Positions 1 to 8,133 of a stretch of 64,000 nucleotides of DNA are shown piece by piece. The stretch spans positions 1-64,000 of the forward strand of contig JAFUNP010000030.1 of assembly GCA_017473015.1 (NCBI GenBank). The letters are read 5' to 3'. Under the pieces are notes generated by a model. That model did no database searches, was not told where the DNA came from, and saw only the letters and a program-made list of their open reading frames with translations. Position numbers and translations under genes: made by a program. How positions within the stretch are numbered: position 1 is the first letter of the stretch; each line of letters opens with the position of its first letter. This DNA comes from Oscillospiraceae bacterium. GTDB taxonomy: Bacteria > Bacillota > Clostridia > Oscillospirales > Ruminococcaceae.

Positions 1-453
1 AGTGTGTCACAGCAGCTGAACAAAATACTGCCGGCCAGCGTTTGGCTGGATGGCGACTGGTGCTGGATGGCAGACCCTTTCATGGTGACTGAGGAAACTA
101 AATCCATGGTGACAGATAATATCTGTCATATGCTGAATAATTTTATAAACTGCAGCCGGTATGAAAATATAATTTTCAGTTGGGTTATGGATTATGAAAG
201 TATTTATAACAGCATTGTCACAAAGCTGAATACTACAGGTTGCAATATTCACCGTTATACAATAACCTGCAGTGAAGACATACTGAAAAACAGAGTGGAA
301 AATGACAGAACACAGGACGGCAGAAACTATGAAAAAAGCAAAGAACGCCTGCCCCGTTTTGATGTGATGAACACAGTGAAAATACACAATGACAACATGA
401 CCGCCGCACAGACAGCGGAGTATATCAGAAACCTTATATATAACACAGATTAA
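1..453 (+). CDS. P-loop kinase-like protein, 5' truncated by the window edge
   Basis: The reading frame is open to the first base, so the start lies outside the window. The visible part is about 150 residues and looks like the C-terminal two thirds of a small shikimate- or nucleotide-kinase-like P-loop protein: an LDGDWCW segment as in the post-Walker-A acceptor strand, a WVMDYES strand, and a late Arg-rich lid-like stretch (NRVENDR). The Walker A loop itself would be upstream and cannot be seen. A bidirectional terminator follows directly. Substrate unknown; the family call is inference from motif layout only. Confidence 0.55.
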   Translation, partial: SVSQQLNKILPASVWLDGDWCWMADPFMVTEETKSMVTDNICHMLNNFINCSRYENIIFSWVMDYESIYNSIVTKLNTTGCNIHRYTITCSEDILKNRVENDRTQDGRNYEKSKERLPRFDVMNTVKIHNDNMTAAQTAEYIRNLIYNTD

Positions 454-469
454 TTTCTGTATTCAGCAA

Positions 470-494
470 AAAAGATCGGCTGTGCCGGTCTTTT
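470..494. terminator. Bidirectional terminator between convergent genes
   Basis: An 11-bp stem (AAAAGATCGGC paired with GCCGGTCTTTT, one G-U pair) with a TGT loop, flanked by A-rich sequence on one side and T-rich on the other. It lies between the converging kinase-like and lipoprotein genes and can end both transcripts. Confidence 0.75.
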
Positions 495-499
495 CAATA

Positions 500-895
500 T
501 CAGTCCACTTTTTCAAAAAGTATGCTGGTGGTTTCTGATGTGAACAGCACCACCCGGTTATCATTCGGGCTGTAAACTGCAGGCAGCACACCTCCGGAAC
601 CGTTTGTCACTTCATAGGTGTACATACCACCCTCTGTGGTTTCAATATAAACCCATGTCAGTTCTTCAGCCATGGCTTCACCTGTTTCTCCTATAACAGA
701 AACAGTCCCTGTTTTGTCATCTTTGATATCCATGGCACAGTATGCAGACGGCACGGATATGAGCTCACCGTCTGTTTCAACATGTGTGGCATTCCACAAA
801 CCGATGAAGGCTTTTTCTTCTGCTGGCAATGAGGAGCACGCAGTCATGGAAACAGCCACAATCACAGCCAGACAAAGTGATACAAATTTTTTCAT
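500..895 (-). CDS. Small secreted lipoprotein, function unknown
   Basis: 131 residues. A lysine start and hydrophobic stretch end in a lipobox (VSMTAC, Cys at about residue 20), so the mature protein should be lipid-anchored on the outer face of the membrane. The rest (FIGLWNATHVE... to the C-terminus) reads as a single small beta-rich domain of the kind seen in many clostridial lipoproteins of unknown role. The start is supported by AGGAG 8 nt upstream. It has its own sigma-A promoter and a terminator, so it is monocistronic. No specific family recognised. Confidence 0.75.
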   Translation of the reverse strand: MKKFVSLCLAVIVAVSMTACSSLPAEEKAFIGLWNATHVETDGELISVPSAYCAMDIKDDKTGTVSVIGETGEAMAEELTWVYIETTEGGMYTYEVTNGSGGVLPAVYSPNDNRVVLFTSETTSILFEKVD

Positions 896-930
896 TTACA
901 TTTCTCCTGATTTCAAATCATAATGACAAC

Positions 931-959
931 AGTTTACACTTATAATTCATAAAAGTCAA
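931..959 (-). promoter_or_regulatory. Sigma-A promoter of the lipoprotein gene
   Basis: On the minus strand TTGACT (954-959), a 17-nt spacer and TAAACT (931-936), about 36 nt upstream of the start codon. Confidence 0.65.
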
Positions 960-1025
960 ACACTTTACAAATAAATGGCAATATGTATTTCAGCTCGAAG
1001 AAATATCCAGAGAAGGAACAGTGAA

Positions 1026-1060
1026 AATCCCCCACAGAATAATCTGCGGGGGATTTTTTT
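1026..1060. terminator. Terminator downstream of the BlaR1-like gene
   Basis: Stem AATCCCCC / GGGGGATT with an inner CAG/CTG pair and AATAAT loop. On the minus strand it follows the sensor gene and is followed by TTTTC; on the plus strand it is followed by seven T. Confidence 0.75.
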
Positions 1061-3293
1061 ATCCTATTCTGTAATTGCCAAGAGATACAATTCGCGGATT
1101 ATCATTATAAAAATCCTCTTTTGAAATCACGGCCATATCAGCACGAAGTGCCGATGTGTAATTTGTAGCAATAAGCAGATTATCACCTAAATCAGCATGG
1201 ATTTTTACCAATCTTGTGAAACCACCGTCATCTTTGCCCTTCATAGTCAGCTCTTTTATTTCAAATGTAGACAAATCAACAGTATAATATCTCGTACCAT
1301 TGTTCTGTGAGTAGCTGTATACAATCAGTTTGTTGTCATGCAGGCCTTCAAAAGTCATCCCTGTTGCACCGTCAAAAGTCCGGCTGAGGTTTTCTATAAG
1401 GATTGTATCTTCTGCTGCACCATAGCCGTGGAAACGAAGTACATCCATAGCCATATCCAACAGGTACACACCATTATCAGCATAATAATAACCGCCGAAA
1501 CCGCCTGATGGGTGTTCTATTGTTTTATCAGTAAAATCAAAAATATTTACAGTTTTATCCTCTGATACAGAATAAGCCAGTGTATATCTGCCTGTTTCCT
1601 TACCGCTGCCGGACATTATAATATAATTGCCGTCATCAGAAACAGCTTCTACTGTCAGCCAGGTGTAGCCTTTAGGCGCTTTATAAGTTGTGTATGACGC
1701 ATCTGCAAGACTTATTTTAAGTATAACATCACCTGTACGCAGACCGTCTTTCATTTCGTACGCAGTGAGATACAGATATTCGCCGTCTGTAACTATATTT
1801 GACATTTCCGGCAGATAGCCGCCTACACTACAGAAAAGAGTTTTGCCTGTATCTGAAACATTATAAATAACAACAGCTGTATTTTCTGATGATTTATATA
1901 ATGAATATCCATATATGCTATTATTTATAATAAAATACAGCAAAGCATTTTCGTCATAAGCATAGCATTCTTTGGAGTTATGAGCACAGCCATCTTTTGA
2001 ACACAACATCGCTATATTACCTGTTCCATCCATCATAGCAGTGTAATATGTACCGTATTTGCTGCCATCATCAACAATATAATTGAAACAGCGATGAGTG
2101 TATTCACCGAAAGAATCCTGATTATACTGTAAACCTTGAGAAACAGTGTTGTATCTGTTATACACTACACGACTGTTATTAAATGTAACATCCGACAAAT
2201 ATCCAAGACTTACACCATTGCCGCCTGTTACAGGTACAGTAACATTTGTTTTACCTGTACCGTTTGCAGTAGTACACCCCACCATAGTGGTGGCGAAAAG
2301 TACCACTGCCATAAAACCGGCGAGAATATTGCGGCCGTGTTTCAGTCGGCGGTTTAAGAAAATATTTGTAAATCGTTCTTTTACTGTCTGCGCATTCTGT
2401 GAAAATGTGGTAGCCAGCATCAATCTGTTATTTTGCATCGTAATCACCTTTACTATTGTCCGGGCGTACTCCGCTTTAAACTGTTTGTCCGTATGTTTCA
2501 CAGTATCTTCATCACAGGAAAATTCTATGTCCAGACCGGCATATTTTGCCATAAGATAAACCAGAGGATTAAACCAGTACACACAGGCCAGAATATGCAA
2601 CAGAAATTTGTAGTGTATATCATGGCGACGATAGTGGGTAAGTTCATGGCGCAGTATCATTTCCAGCTGAACATCGGTATAATCTGCAGACGGCAGCACT
2701 ATCACCGGATGAGCAATACCCATTAACATAGGGCTGCCGGTGTAGTCGCACACAGCCAGACGCACAGACCGGTCAAAGCCCATTTCCTGCATTAAATTAT
2801 TCATATATCTGTTTAAATCTTTGTCAAAAACAGCCGACTGCATAACATCCCTTTTAGCCAGCCAATAGGATAAAAAGGATGCCCACAACAAACCCATGGC
2901 CACTGTTATCCACACCTGACACACAATATCCAACACAGATACTGTACGCACAATCACATTTTCTACCTGTTCGTCATTTTCCGGTGACTGTGAATAAACT
3001 GCATCCAGCTGGTCAGCTGTAATAATTTCATAGTCTGTAAGCTGTTGTACCTCGCCGGCATGCTGTGCTGCCACATAGTATTCCTGTACAGGAATATTCA
3101 CAGGTGCCTGTCTGTCCAGCCGCAGGTTTATATCCACCGGCAGCATAAGGCGCACTGCAACCACCAGCCACAGCCAATAGCGGAGTTTTGCCACATAGTG
3201 GCGCTTGATTACACTGCGTGAAACAATCAGCAGCAAAATAGCTATTATCACACCCGGCTGTATAGTGAGCATATTGGTAAACAATTCTTTCAT
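1059..3293 (-). CDS. BlaR1/MecR1-family M56 sensor metallopeptidase with C-terminal propeller-like domain
   Basis: 744 residues. The N-terminal third is an integral-membrane M56 peptidase: hydrophobic segments near residues 10-30, 35-50, 120-145 and 320-340, and a cytoplasmic zinc site HELTH at about residues 217-221, with a further Glu in the following IEFSCDED segment. In the family this protease answers an external signal by cleaving the partner BlaI repressor. The extracellular C-terminal part (about residue 355 on) is not a penicillin-binding domain. It has repeated short beta segments with YxxDG/G turns, like the propeller-type sensor domains of clostridial relatives, so the ligand need not be a beta-lactam. 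It is 22 nt downstream of the blaI-like gene, in one operon. Family certain, ligand unknown. Confidence 0.88.
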   Translation of the reverse strand: MKELFTNMLTIQPGVIIAILLLIVSRSVIKRHYVAKLRYWLWLVVAVRLMLPVDINLRLDRQAPVNIPVQEYYVAAQHAGEVQQLTDYEIITADQLDAVYSQSPENDEQVENVIVRTVSVLDIVCQVWITVAMGLLWASFLSYWLAKRDVMQSAVFDKDLNRYMNNLMQEMGFDRSVRLAVCDYTGSPMLMGIAHPVIVLPSADYTDVQLEMILRHELTHYRRHDIHYKFLLHILACVYWFNPLVYLMAKYAGLDIEFSCDEDTVKHTDKQFKAEYARTIVKVITMQNNRLMLATTFSQNAQTVKERFTNIFLNRRLKHGRNILAGFMAVVLFATTMVGCTTANGTGKTNVTVPVTGGNGVSLGYLSDVTFNNSRVVYNRYNTVSQGLQYNQDSFGEYTHRCFNYIVDDGSKYGTYYTAMMDGTGNIAMLCSKDGCAHNSKECYAYDENALLYFIINNSIYGYSLYKSSENTAVVIYNVSDTGKTLFCSVGGYLPEMSNIVTDGEYLYLTAYEMKDGLRTGDVILKISLADASYTTYKAPKGYTWLTVEAVSDDGNYIIMSGSGKETGRYTLAYSVSEDKTVNIFDFTDKTIEHPSGGFGGYYYADNGVYLLDMAMDVLRFHGYGAAEDTILIENLSRTFDGATGMTFEGLHDNKLIVYSYSQNNGTRYYTVDLSTFEIKELTMKGKDDGGFTRLVKIHADLGDNLLIATNYTSALRADMAVISKEDFYNDNPRIVSLGNYRIG

Positions 3294-3315
3294 TTCATAT
3301 ACCTCGTTTGCAGAA

Positions 3316-3702
3316 CTATTCTTCCGCTGACTGCCTGAACTCCCGTATCATCTTTTCCAGTTCATCTATCTCATCTTTAGTGATGCCGCGGCTTTGTACA
3401 AATGCGGACATCAGCGATGTGATGGACACATTCTGTACTTTCTCACCGAAAGACATACTTTCGGACAGCATATATTCATCACGGGTTATCAACGGGGTGT
3501 ACAGATTTTTATTGCCCTGTTTTTCACAGGACAGATAGCCTTTTTTCACCAGGCGCGAAAGCATGGTAAGAATAGTAGGGTCAGACCAGGATTGGTCCGC
3601 CAGCTGTTTTGACAATACATTACGGGCCACAGGCGGGTCGTTATCCCATATTGTCATCATAATTTTCAATTCGCTTTCCGGAAGCTTTCTGATTTTTTTC
3701 AC
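3316..3702 (-). CDS. blaI: BlaI/MecI/CopY-family transcriptional repressor
   Basis: About 128 residues: a winged-helix N-terminus (KLPESELKIMMTIWD, then the recognition-helix region around SDPTILTMLSRL) and a C-terminal dimerisation segment ending in a basic/acidic helix. I place the start at a GTG codon because AGGAG sits 8 nt before it; a TTG 18 nt further upstream is in frame but overlaps that ribosome binding site. In the family the dimer binds TACA/TGTA dyads and is cut by the BlaR1-type protease encoded next door. Dyads of this type lie on its own promoter, so autorepression is likely. Confidence 0.9.
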   Translation of the reverse strand: MKKIRKLPESELKIMMTIWDNDPPVARNVLSKQLADQSWSDPTILTMLSRLVKKGYLSCEKQGNKNLYTPLITRDEYMLSESMSFGEKVQNVSITSLMSAFVQSRGITKDEIDELEKMIREFRQSAEE

Positions 3703-3726
3703 AGGTATTTCTCCTATCAAATATTA

Positions 3727-3794
3727 GACAATTGTCGTTGTTTTTATTATACAAATGTCAAAGTTATTTGTCAACAGTTTATTATACATTTGTA
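3727..3794. promoter_or_regulatory. Cluster of three BlaI-type operator dyads
   Basis: Three dyads with the half-site pattern (T/G)ACA-NN-TGT(A/C): GACAATTGTC at 3727-3736, TACAAATGTC at 3750-3759 and TACATTTGTA at 3785-3794. TACA-NN-TGTA half-sites are the known BlaI/MecI recognition pattern. The middle dyad overlaps the -10 box of the blaI promoter, one lies in the initially transcribed region, and the third is just upstream of -35, facing the divergent DUF362 gene. Confidence 0.75.
3746..3774 (-). promoter_or_regulatory. Consensus sigma-A promoter of the blaI-blaR1 operon
   Basis: TTGACA (3769-3774), 17-nt spacer, TATAAT (3746-3751) on the minus strand: a perfect consensus promoter, as expected for one held off by a repressor. 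Confidence 0.85.
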
Positions 3795-3828
3795 GAATAT
3801 TATTTTATTAATTATTTACAAAATACAC

Positions 3829-3857
3829 TTGACTTGTATACATAGTTCCGTGATAAT
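3829..3857 (+). promoter_or_regulatory. Promoter of the DUF362 gene
   Basis: TTGACT (3829-3834), 17-nt spacer, GATAAT (3852-3857), about 43 nt upstream of the start codon. Confidence 0.6.
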
Positions 3858-3899
3858 ATATAAATATAATATATCGTAATTTTGTGAAAGGAGCAAAAT

Positions 3900-4769
3900 A
3901 TGAAACCAAAAGTTTATTTTTCAAGAACAATCACACCTGAAAAGGTGCTGGAGCTGTACAACCTGCTGGGCAAAGAACTGCCGGGTAAAGTGGCACTGAA
4001 GGTACACAGCGGCGAAAAAGGCAACCAGAACTTTCTGAGACCTGATTTCTGGAAACCTCTGATTGACAAAGTAGGCGGTACAATTGTGGAATGCAACACA
4101 GCATATGCCGGCGAACGAGACACCACAGAAAAGCATTTGAAGCTGTTTGAATACCATGGCTGGAAAGAAATGTATGATGTGGACCTGCTGGATGCAGAAG
4201 GCCCTGACATGGTGCTGGAAATCAAAAACCACAAGCACATCGATAAAAACTATGTGGGTAAAAATCTGGCAAACTATGACAGCCTGCTGGTGCTGAGTCA
4301 CTTTAAAGGTCACCCAATGGGCGGTTACGGCGGCGCGCTGAAACAGCTGTCCATAGGTGTAGCATCCAGCTATGGCAAAGCATATATCCATGGTGTTGGT
4401 GTGCCTGCTGATATCTGGACTGCCAACCATGATAATTTCCTGGAATCCATGGCTGATGCTGCTGGCAGTATCGTGGAATATTTCGGTGAAAATGCAGTAT
4501 ATGTAAATGTAATGAAAAATATGTCTGTTGACTGTGACTGCTGTGCAGTGGCTGAAGACCCATGCATGAAGGATATAGGTATTCTGGTGTCTACAGACCC
4601 TATTGCCATTGACCAGGCATGTATTGACCTGGTTTATGGTGCTACAGATGACCCAGGTCAGGCACATCTGCTGGAAAGAATAGAAAGCCGCAACGGCGTG
4701 CTGACAATTGAAGCAGCCGCAAAACTGGGCTATGGCAGCAGAGAATATGAACTGGTTGAAGTAAAATAA
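3900..4769 (+). CDS. DUF362-family protein without a ferredoxin domain
   Basis: 289 residues, matching the DUF362 core: an N-terminal VALKVHSGEKGN segment, the central SHFKGHPMGGYGGALKQLSIG motif region around residue 140, and a late VSTDPIAIDQACIDLV motif near residue 230. A CDCC cysteine cluster near residue 208 could bind metal. Many relatives carry a C-terminal pair of 4Fe-4S motifs; this one ends without them. Biochemical role of the family is not established. The start has AAAGGAG 6-7 nt upstream. It is divergent from blaI, and one BlaI-type dyad lies between the two promoters, so co-regulation is possible. Confidence 0.85.
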   Translation: MKPKVYFSRTITPEKVLELYNLLGKELPGKVALKVHSGEKGNQNFLRPDFWKPLIDKVGGTIVECNTAYAGERDTTEKHLKLFEYHGWKEMYDVDLLDAEGPDMVLEIKNHKHIDKNYVGKNLANYDSLLVLSHFKGHPMGGYGGALKQLSIGVASSYGKAYIHGVGVPADIWTANHDNFLESMADAAGSIVEYFGENAVYVNVMKNMSVDCDCCAVAEDPCMKDIGILVSTDPIAIDQACIDLVYGATDDPGQAHLLERIESRNGVLTIEAAAKLGYGSREYELVEVK

Positions 4770-4822
4770 TAATCGAATTTTCTATAACGAACACTTCCTA
4801 TCGTTCTTGCGGGAACAAAAAC

Positions 4823-4850
4823 AAACCCACCGTCTCCGGTGGGTTTATTT
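4823..4850. terminator. Bidirectional terminator
   Basis: Perfect 10-bp stem AAACCCACCG / CGGTGGGTTT with a 4-nt loop, followed by a T-rich run on the plus strand and preceded by an A-rich run. It sits between the convergent DUF362 and pseudokinase genes. Confidence 0.85.
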
Positions 4851-4867
4851 TTTATATAAAATATATT

Positions 4868-6601
4868 TTATTCTGTTACATCCTCTGCACCTGTATCAGG
4901 AGTTGTCTCCACCGCTGGGGTTTCTTCCGGCTGGGCCTGTACCGGAACATCCGGTGTAGGTTCCGGAGTGGGCTCTGGTGTAGGTGTCGGAGTTGGGGTT
5001 GGGGTGGGTATCGGAGTTGGAGTTGGAGTCGGCGTAGGTGTAGGTGTAGGTGTAGGTGTTGGTGTTGGTGCATACAGAGGTGTATTGTCAGACACATACA
5101 ATGTCATCTGCTCTTTCACAGGATTTATCTGTGACCCCGGCAGTCTGTCAGTCCCCTGAACAGTGTTGTAAGGGTATTTTTCGGTCTGCAGTTTTTCCAG
5201 TATCACATATCTGATACCCAGATTGTCCAGCACTCTCTTTGCACTTTCCAGGTCCATACCTGTCAGTCCGTCAGGAACCGTGACGGTTTTTTCGCCTTTA
5301 CTGATGGTGAGATAAATCAGCGCCCCCTGGTTTACAGGTGTACCTGCCACAGGCTGATGTGAGATAACCTGCCCCACAAGATATTTATTGCTGAAATCTT
5401 CAGTGATATTGAAGAAGAAATATTTATTCAGTTCCTCATCAGCCATAATGTCGCTGTAACTTTTGCCTTTCAGGTCTGGTACAGTCAGCTGCTGTGAAGC
5501 AGCAATTGTGTTGTCCTGTGGATAGGAGGATTGCTGTCCGTCCGGTTTCAGCGAAAATACCGCTATCATAAACATTACCAGCACTGCACCAATAGCTATA
5601 TACGGTATATATTTTTTATCTAAAACCGGTTTGTCTGCCGTTTTCTGTTTCGCAGTCTTTACCGGTTTTTCTATTTCCGCCTTGTTGTCCAGCATAAGGA
5701 CAAAGTCTTCGATATTGTCTATTCTGTCCTGCCAGTCCGGCTTTGTAGCGTGTTTCAGTGCTTCCAGTGCATATTTTGGTATATGACGGGAAGCATCACG
5801 GGAATCAAAGGCTGTTTCAGTATAGATTTTACCGGTAACAGCATTGTAAAAAAGTGCCGCTACAGAATAAATATCACTGTAAAAGCCTGGAAACCGGTTG
5901 GCCACATACTGTTCCGGGGCCGAAAAGCCCTCATACAATTTATAGATGATATGCTCATTCTTTACCCTCAGGTCCCGTATAGCAAACCCGGTGAGCACTG
6001 CGGTATTTTCCGGAGTGATTACAACAGTTTCATCACTGATACCGCCATGAGATATATTCATTTTTTCCAACTGCTTCATAAGGAGAAACAGGTCCTGGAA
6101 CAGCCAACGGGCTTCTTTAAAGGTGTAAGGTTTGCCTCGCTTGATAAGATTCTGGCCGAAGGTATCCCCTTTTATATTTTCCAGTGCCACATATGCAGTG
6201 CCATTTGCGTTAAAAACCTTGTATACTTTCTGCAGTGCTTTATTCTCAATCAGAGACAGCGTGCGATACAGGTCCATAAAGTCCATCATCAGGTTTTTGA
6301 ACAGAACTGCTTTTCCCGGCTGCACACAAACAGTGTTGCCATTGCGGGGGGCAACCATAGAAACCGGAAGGAATTCTTTCACAATTACTTTTCGCTGGGA
6401 TACAGTGTCATAAGCCAGATAAGATGTGCTTTCACCGTCCATAGCTATAACATCGCCCACTGTGTATATATCCACCTGCGTACCATAAGGCAGTGTTCCG
6501 TCAAGCTGATGTCTGCCTGTGGCAGAAAAACCACACCATGGGCAATCAGTGTCATCTGACAGGGGACCGCCGCAGAAAATACAGTTGTTATCTTGTGACA
6601 T
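4868..6601 (-). CDS. Zinc-ribbon, pseudokinase and PASTA-domain membrane protein
   Basis: 577 residues from the ATG that follows AGGAGG; an in-frame start 39 nt upstream has no ribosome binding site. Order: zinc ribbon (CIFCGG...CPWCG, residues 8-25), a protein-kinase fold (about 40-310), a basic linker, one membrane helix (about 340-358), two PASTA domains (about 375-510), and a long Pro-Thr repeat with an acidic tail. The kinase domain keeps the VIVKEF lysine and an APEQ segment, but the HRD motif is HGG and DFG is TGF, so both catalytic aspartates are missing. The layout recalls PrkC/Stk1 kinases that bind muropeptides outside the cell. I infer a non-catalytic sensor or scaffold. It lies downstream of yebC. 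Confidence 0.85.
   Translation of the reverse strand: MSQDNNCIFCGGPLSDDTDCPWCGFSATGRHQLDGTLPYGTQVDIYTVGDVIAMDGESTSYLAYDTVSQRKVIVKEFLPVSMVAPRNGNTVCVQPGKAVLFKNLMMDFMDLYRTLSLIENKALQKVYKVFNANGTAYVALENIKGDTFGQNLIKRGKPYTFKEARWLFQDLFLLMKQLEKMNISHGGISDETVVITPENTAVLTGFAIRDLRVKNEHIIYKLYEGFSAPEQYVANRFPGFYSDIYSVAALFYNAVTGKIYTETAFDSRDASRHIPKYALEALKHATKPDWQDRIDNIEDFVLMLDNKAEIEKPVKTAKQKTADKPVLDKKYIPYIAIGAVLVMFMIAVFSLKPDGQQSSYPQDNTIAASQQLTVPDLKGKSYSDIMADEELNKYFFFNITEDFSNKYLVGQVISHQPVAGTPVNQGALIYLTISKGEKTVTVPDGLTGMDLESAKRVLDNLGIRYVILEKLQTEKYPYNTVQGTDRLPGSQINPVKEQMTLYVSDNTPLYAPTPTPTPTPTPTPTPTPTPIPTPTPTPTPTPEPTPEPTPDVPVQAQPEETPAVETTPDTGAEDVTE
4945..5072. repeat. GT-rich hexamer repeat encoding a Pro-Thr stalk
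   Basis: Degenerate tandem copies of a 6-bp unit (GGTGTNGG-like) on the plus strand encode about 20 Pro-Thr pairs, with Glu-Pro variants at one end, near the C-terminus of the pseudokinase. Simple repeats of this sort can change length by slippage; each 6-bp step keeps the frame. Confidence 0.85.
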
Positions 6602-6626
6602 ACTATTCCTCCTTTCTATGTAAATA

Positions 6627-6655
6627 CGGCTTTGCACCAATGATGCAAAGCCGGG
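6627..6655 (-). terminator. Hairpin between yebC and the pseudokinase gene
   Basis: Perfect 9-bp stem GGCTTTGCA / TGCAAAGCC with a 7-nt loop, lying between the yebC stop and the ribosome binding site of the next gene. On the minus strand it is followed only by TATTTA, so it may be a weak terminator or processing hairpin. Confidence 0.5.
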
Positions 6656-6668
6656 GTATTTTTACTGA

Positions 6669-7412
6669 TTACAGTTCAGGCAGGTCTTCACCGTTTTCCA
6701 GGTTATGCCATACATTCTGAACATCGTCGTCTTCTTCAAGGTTATCAAAGAGAAGAGCCAGTTTTTTCAGTGTGTCTTCGTCATCGATTCTTGTATAATT
6801 GTTTGGAACCATTGCAGCTTCACGCTGTTTCAGCACATAGCCCATGCCTTCCAGTGCGTCTGCAACGCTGGACAGCTCTGAAACTTCTGTAGTAACTTCG
6901 ATGATACCTTCGTCTTCAAAGGAAACATCAGCTGCACCTGCTTCAAAGCAGTCTTCCAGCACTTTTTCTTCATCGTATTCTTCCTGTTCGATTACAATAA
7001 CACCTTTGTTTTCAAACATAAAGGAAACGCAGCCTGTAGTACCCAGATTGCCACCGAATTTATCAAAGTAATGACGAACATTGGAAGCTGTACGGTTGCG
7101 GTTGTCAGACAGACATTCAATCATGATTGCCGTGCCGCCAGGACCGTAACCTTCGTATGTGATAGATTCATAGTTTTCTTTATCGTTGTCGCCTGCTTTT
7201 TTGATAGCACGCATCAGGTTATCCTGTGGAACGTTGGCAGCACGGCCTTTTGCCAGCAGGTCACGCAGACGGGCGTTGTTATTAGGGTCAGCGCCGCCTT
7301 CTTTTACGGCAACAGAAATTTCTCTTGCCAGTTTTGTAAATACTTTTGCTCTTGCAGCATCGTTAGCACCTTTTTTTCTTTTGATGGTGCTCCATTTTGA
7401 ATGTCCTGACAT
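6669..7412 (-). CDS. yebC: YebC/PmpR/TACO1-family protein
   Basis: 247 residues, full family length. The N-terminus MSGHSKWSTIKRKKG and the following ANDAARAKVFTKLAREI are the family signature; a GYGPGGTAIMIECL motif follows near residue 90. The fold has three domains. Members have been described as DNA-binding regulators and, more recently, as factors that relieve ribosome stalling at proline runs. The latter is interesting here because the next gene downstream encodes about 20 Pro-Thr pairs, but any link is inference. AGGAG precedes the start; its own promoter lies 64-92 nt upstream of the start codon. Confidence 0.95.
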   Translation of the reverse strand: MSGHSKWSTIKRKKGANDAARAKVFTKLAREISVAVKEGGADPNNNARLRDLLAKGRAANVPQDNLMRAIKKAGDNDKENYESITYEGYGPGGTAIMIECLSDNRNRTASNVRHYFDKFGGNLGTTGCVSFMFENKGVIVIEQEEYDEEKVLEDCFEAGAADVSFEDEGIIEVTTEVSELSSVADALEGMGYVLKQREAAMVPNNYTRIDDEDTLKKLALLFDNLEEDDDVQNVWHNLENGEDLPEL

Positions 7413-7475
7413 ACAAATTCTCCTATTATTATATACATATTTTAATAAAATAATGCTTAATTTTTACCACCCATA

Positions 7476-7504
7476 ATTTTACCATACTTTTCATATATTT
7501 GCAA
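7476..7504 (-). promoter_or_regulatory. Promoter of yebC
   Basis: Minus strand TTGCAA (7499-7504), 17-nt spacer, TAAAAT (7476-7481). Confidence 0.6.
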
Positions 7505-7536
7505 GTGCGGACGATTACAGGCAAATATTTCTGTAC

Positions 7537-7566
7537 TGAATAAACAGACACAATATGATTATACTA
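7537..7566 (+). promoter_or_regulatory. Candidate forespore (sigma-G-like) promoter
   Basis: TGAATA (7537-7542), 17-nt spacer, TATACTA (7560-7566). This is close to the known Bacillus/Clostridium sigma-G pattern TGAATA-N17/18-CATACTA. No good sigma-A -35 box sits at the right distance. The leader would be only about 16 nt, with the ribosome binding site near its 5' end. Confidence 0.5.
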
Positions 7567-7588
7567 AATCTGAAAGGAGTTGATACAG

Positions 7589-7696
7589 ATGGCAAAAGAA
7601 AACAACAGAAAAAATTCAAACCAGCAGGAACAGAACAGACAGCAGCAGAATCAGCAGAATCAGAAAAACCAGCAGGAAAACAGAAAAACTAAATAA
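7589..7696 (+). CDS. 35-residue Gln/Asn-rich protein, possible small spore protein
   Basis: Begins MAKENNRKNSNQQEQ and continues almost wholly as Gln, Asn, Lys, Arg and Glu (about half the residues are Gln or Asn), with no hydrophobic core. AAAGGAG lies about 9 nt before the ATG, and a good terminator follows, so it is a real short transcript. The composition resembles gamma-type small acid-soluble spore proteins, which also start MAK and are amino-acid stores in spores. The sigma-G-like promoter agrees with that. It is shorter than the Bacillus gamma-SASP and lacks its repeat, so the call is tentative; a disordered nucleic-acid-binding peptide is an alternative. Confidence 0.65.
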   Translation: MAKENNRKNSNQQEQNRQQQNQQNQKNQQENRKTK

Positions 7697-7722
7697 TAAC
7701 CTATAAATTTCTTATTCAGAAG

Positions 7723-7763
7723 CCATCCTTGTAGTCTCATGTGAGAAAATGAGGATGGTTTTT
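7723..7763 (+). terminator. Terminator of the Gln/Asn-rich gene
   Basis: CCATCCT / AGGATGG stem with an inner TCTCA/TGAGA stem, followed by five T. Confidence 0.75.
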
Positions 7764-7778
7764 GCTGTGTAATGAAAA

Positions 7779-7803
7779 AGCCGCTGCACAAACTGCAGCG
7801 GCT
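7779..7803 (-). terminator. Terminator of trxA
   Basis: Perfect 10-bp stem AGCCGCTGCA / TGCAGCGGCT with a 5-nt loop; on the minus strand it is followed by TTTTTC. It lies just after the trxA stop codon. Confidence 0.9.
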
Positions 7804-7809
7804 GTGATA

Positions 7810-8121
7810 TTACTTTGTAAACATTTCTGCTATTTTATCTTTTGGCATGAAGCCGATGCGTTTGTTTACAACTTCACCATTTTTGAAAACCAGCAGTGTA
7901 GGAATGCTCATAACCTGGAATTTCATAGCCAGTTCCGGCTGGTCATCCACATTTACCTTGCCCACTACTACTTTGTCTGCCATTTCTTCGCTTATCTGCT
8001 CAACCAGCGGACCAATCATTTTGCATGGACCACACCAGGTAGCCCAGAAGTCCACCAGAACAGGAAGCTGGTTTCTGAGAACAACTTCTTCAAAATTTTC
8101 TTTTGTTATTTCGATAGTCAT
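7810..8121 (-). CDS. trxA: Thioredoxin
   Basis: 103 residues, the standard length. The active site WCGPCK is at about residues 29-34, with the conserved cis-proline segment (MSIPTLLVFKNG) near residue 73. It reduces protein disulfides in the cytoplasm with electrons from thioredoxin reductase, which is not in the window. It starts 12 nt after the DivIVA-like gene and ends at a strong terminator, so it is the last gene of a unit that may run from ftsZ. Confidence 0.96.
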   Translation of the reverse strand: MTIEITKENFEEVVLRNQLPVLVDFWATWCGPCKMIGPLVEQISEEMADKVVVGKVNVDDQPELAMKFQVMSIPTLLVFKNGEVVNKRIGFMPKDKIAEMFTK

Positions 8122-8133
8122 AGTCTGTCTCCT

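Noticed and set aside
3921..4667. 248-codon open frame opposite the DUF362 gene
   Set aside because: Mirror frame of a conserved family gene, no ribosome binding site or family motifs.
4945..5072. Short regular repeats that might be taken for a CRISPR array or a satellite
   Set aside because: The unit is 6 bp without spacers and simply encodes the Pro-Thr stalk of the pseudokinase.
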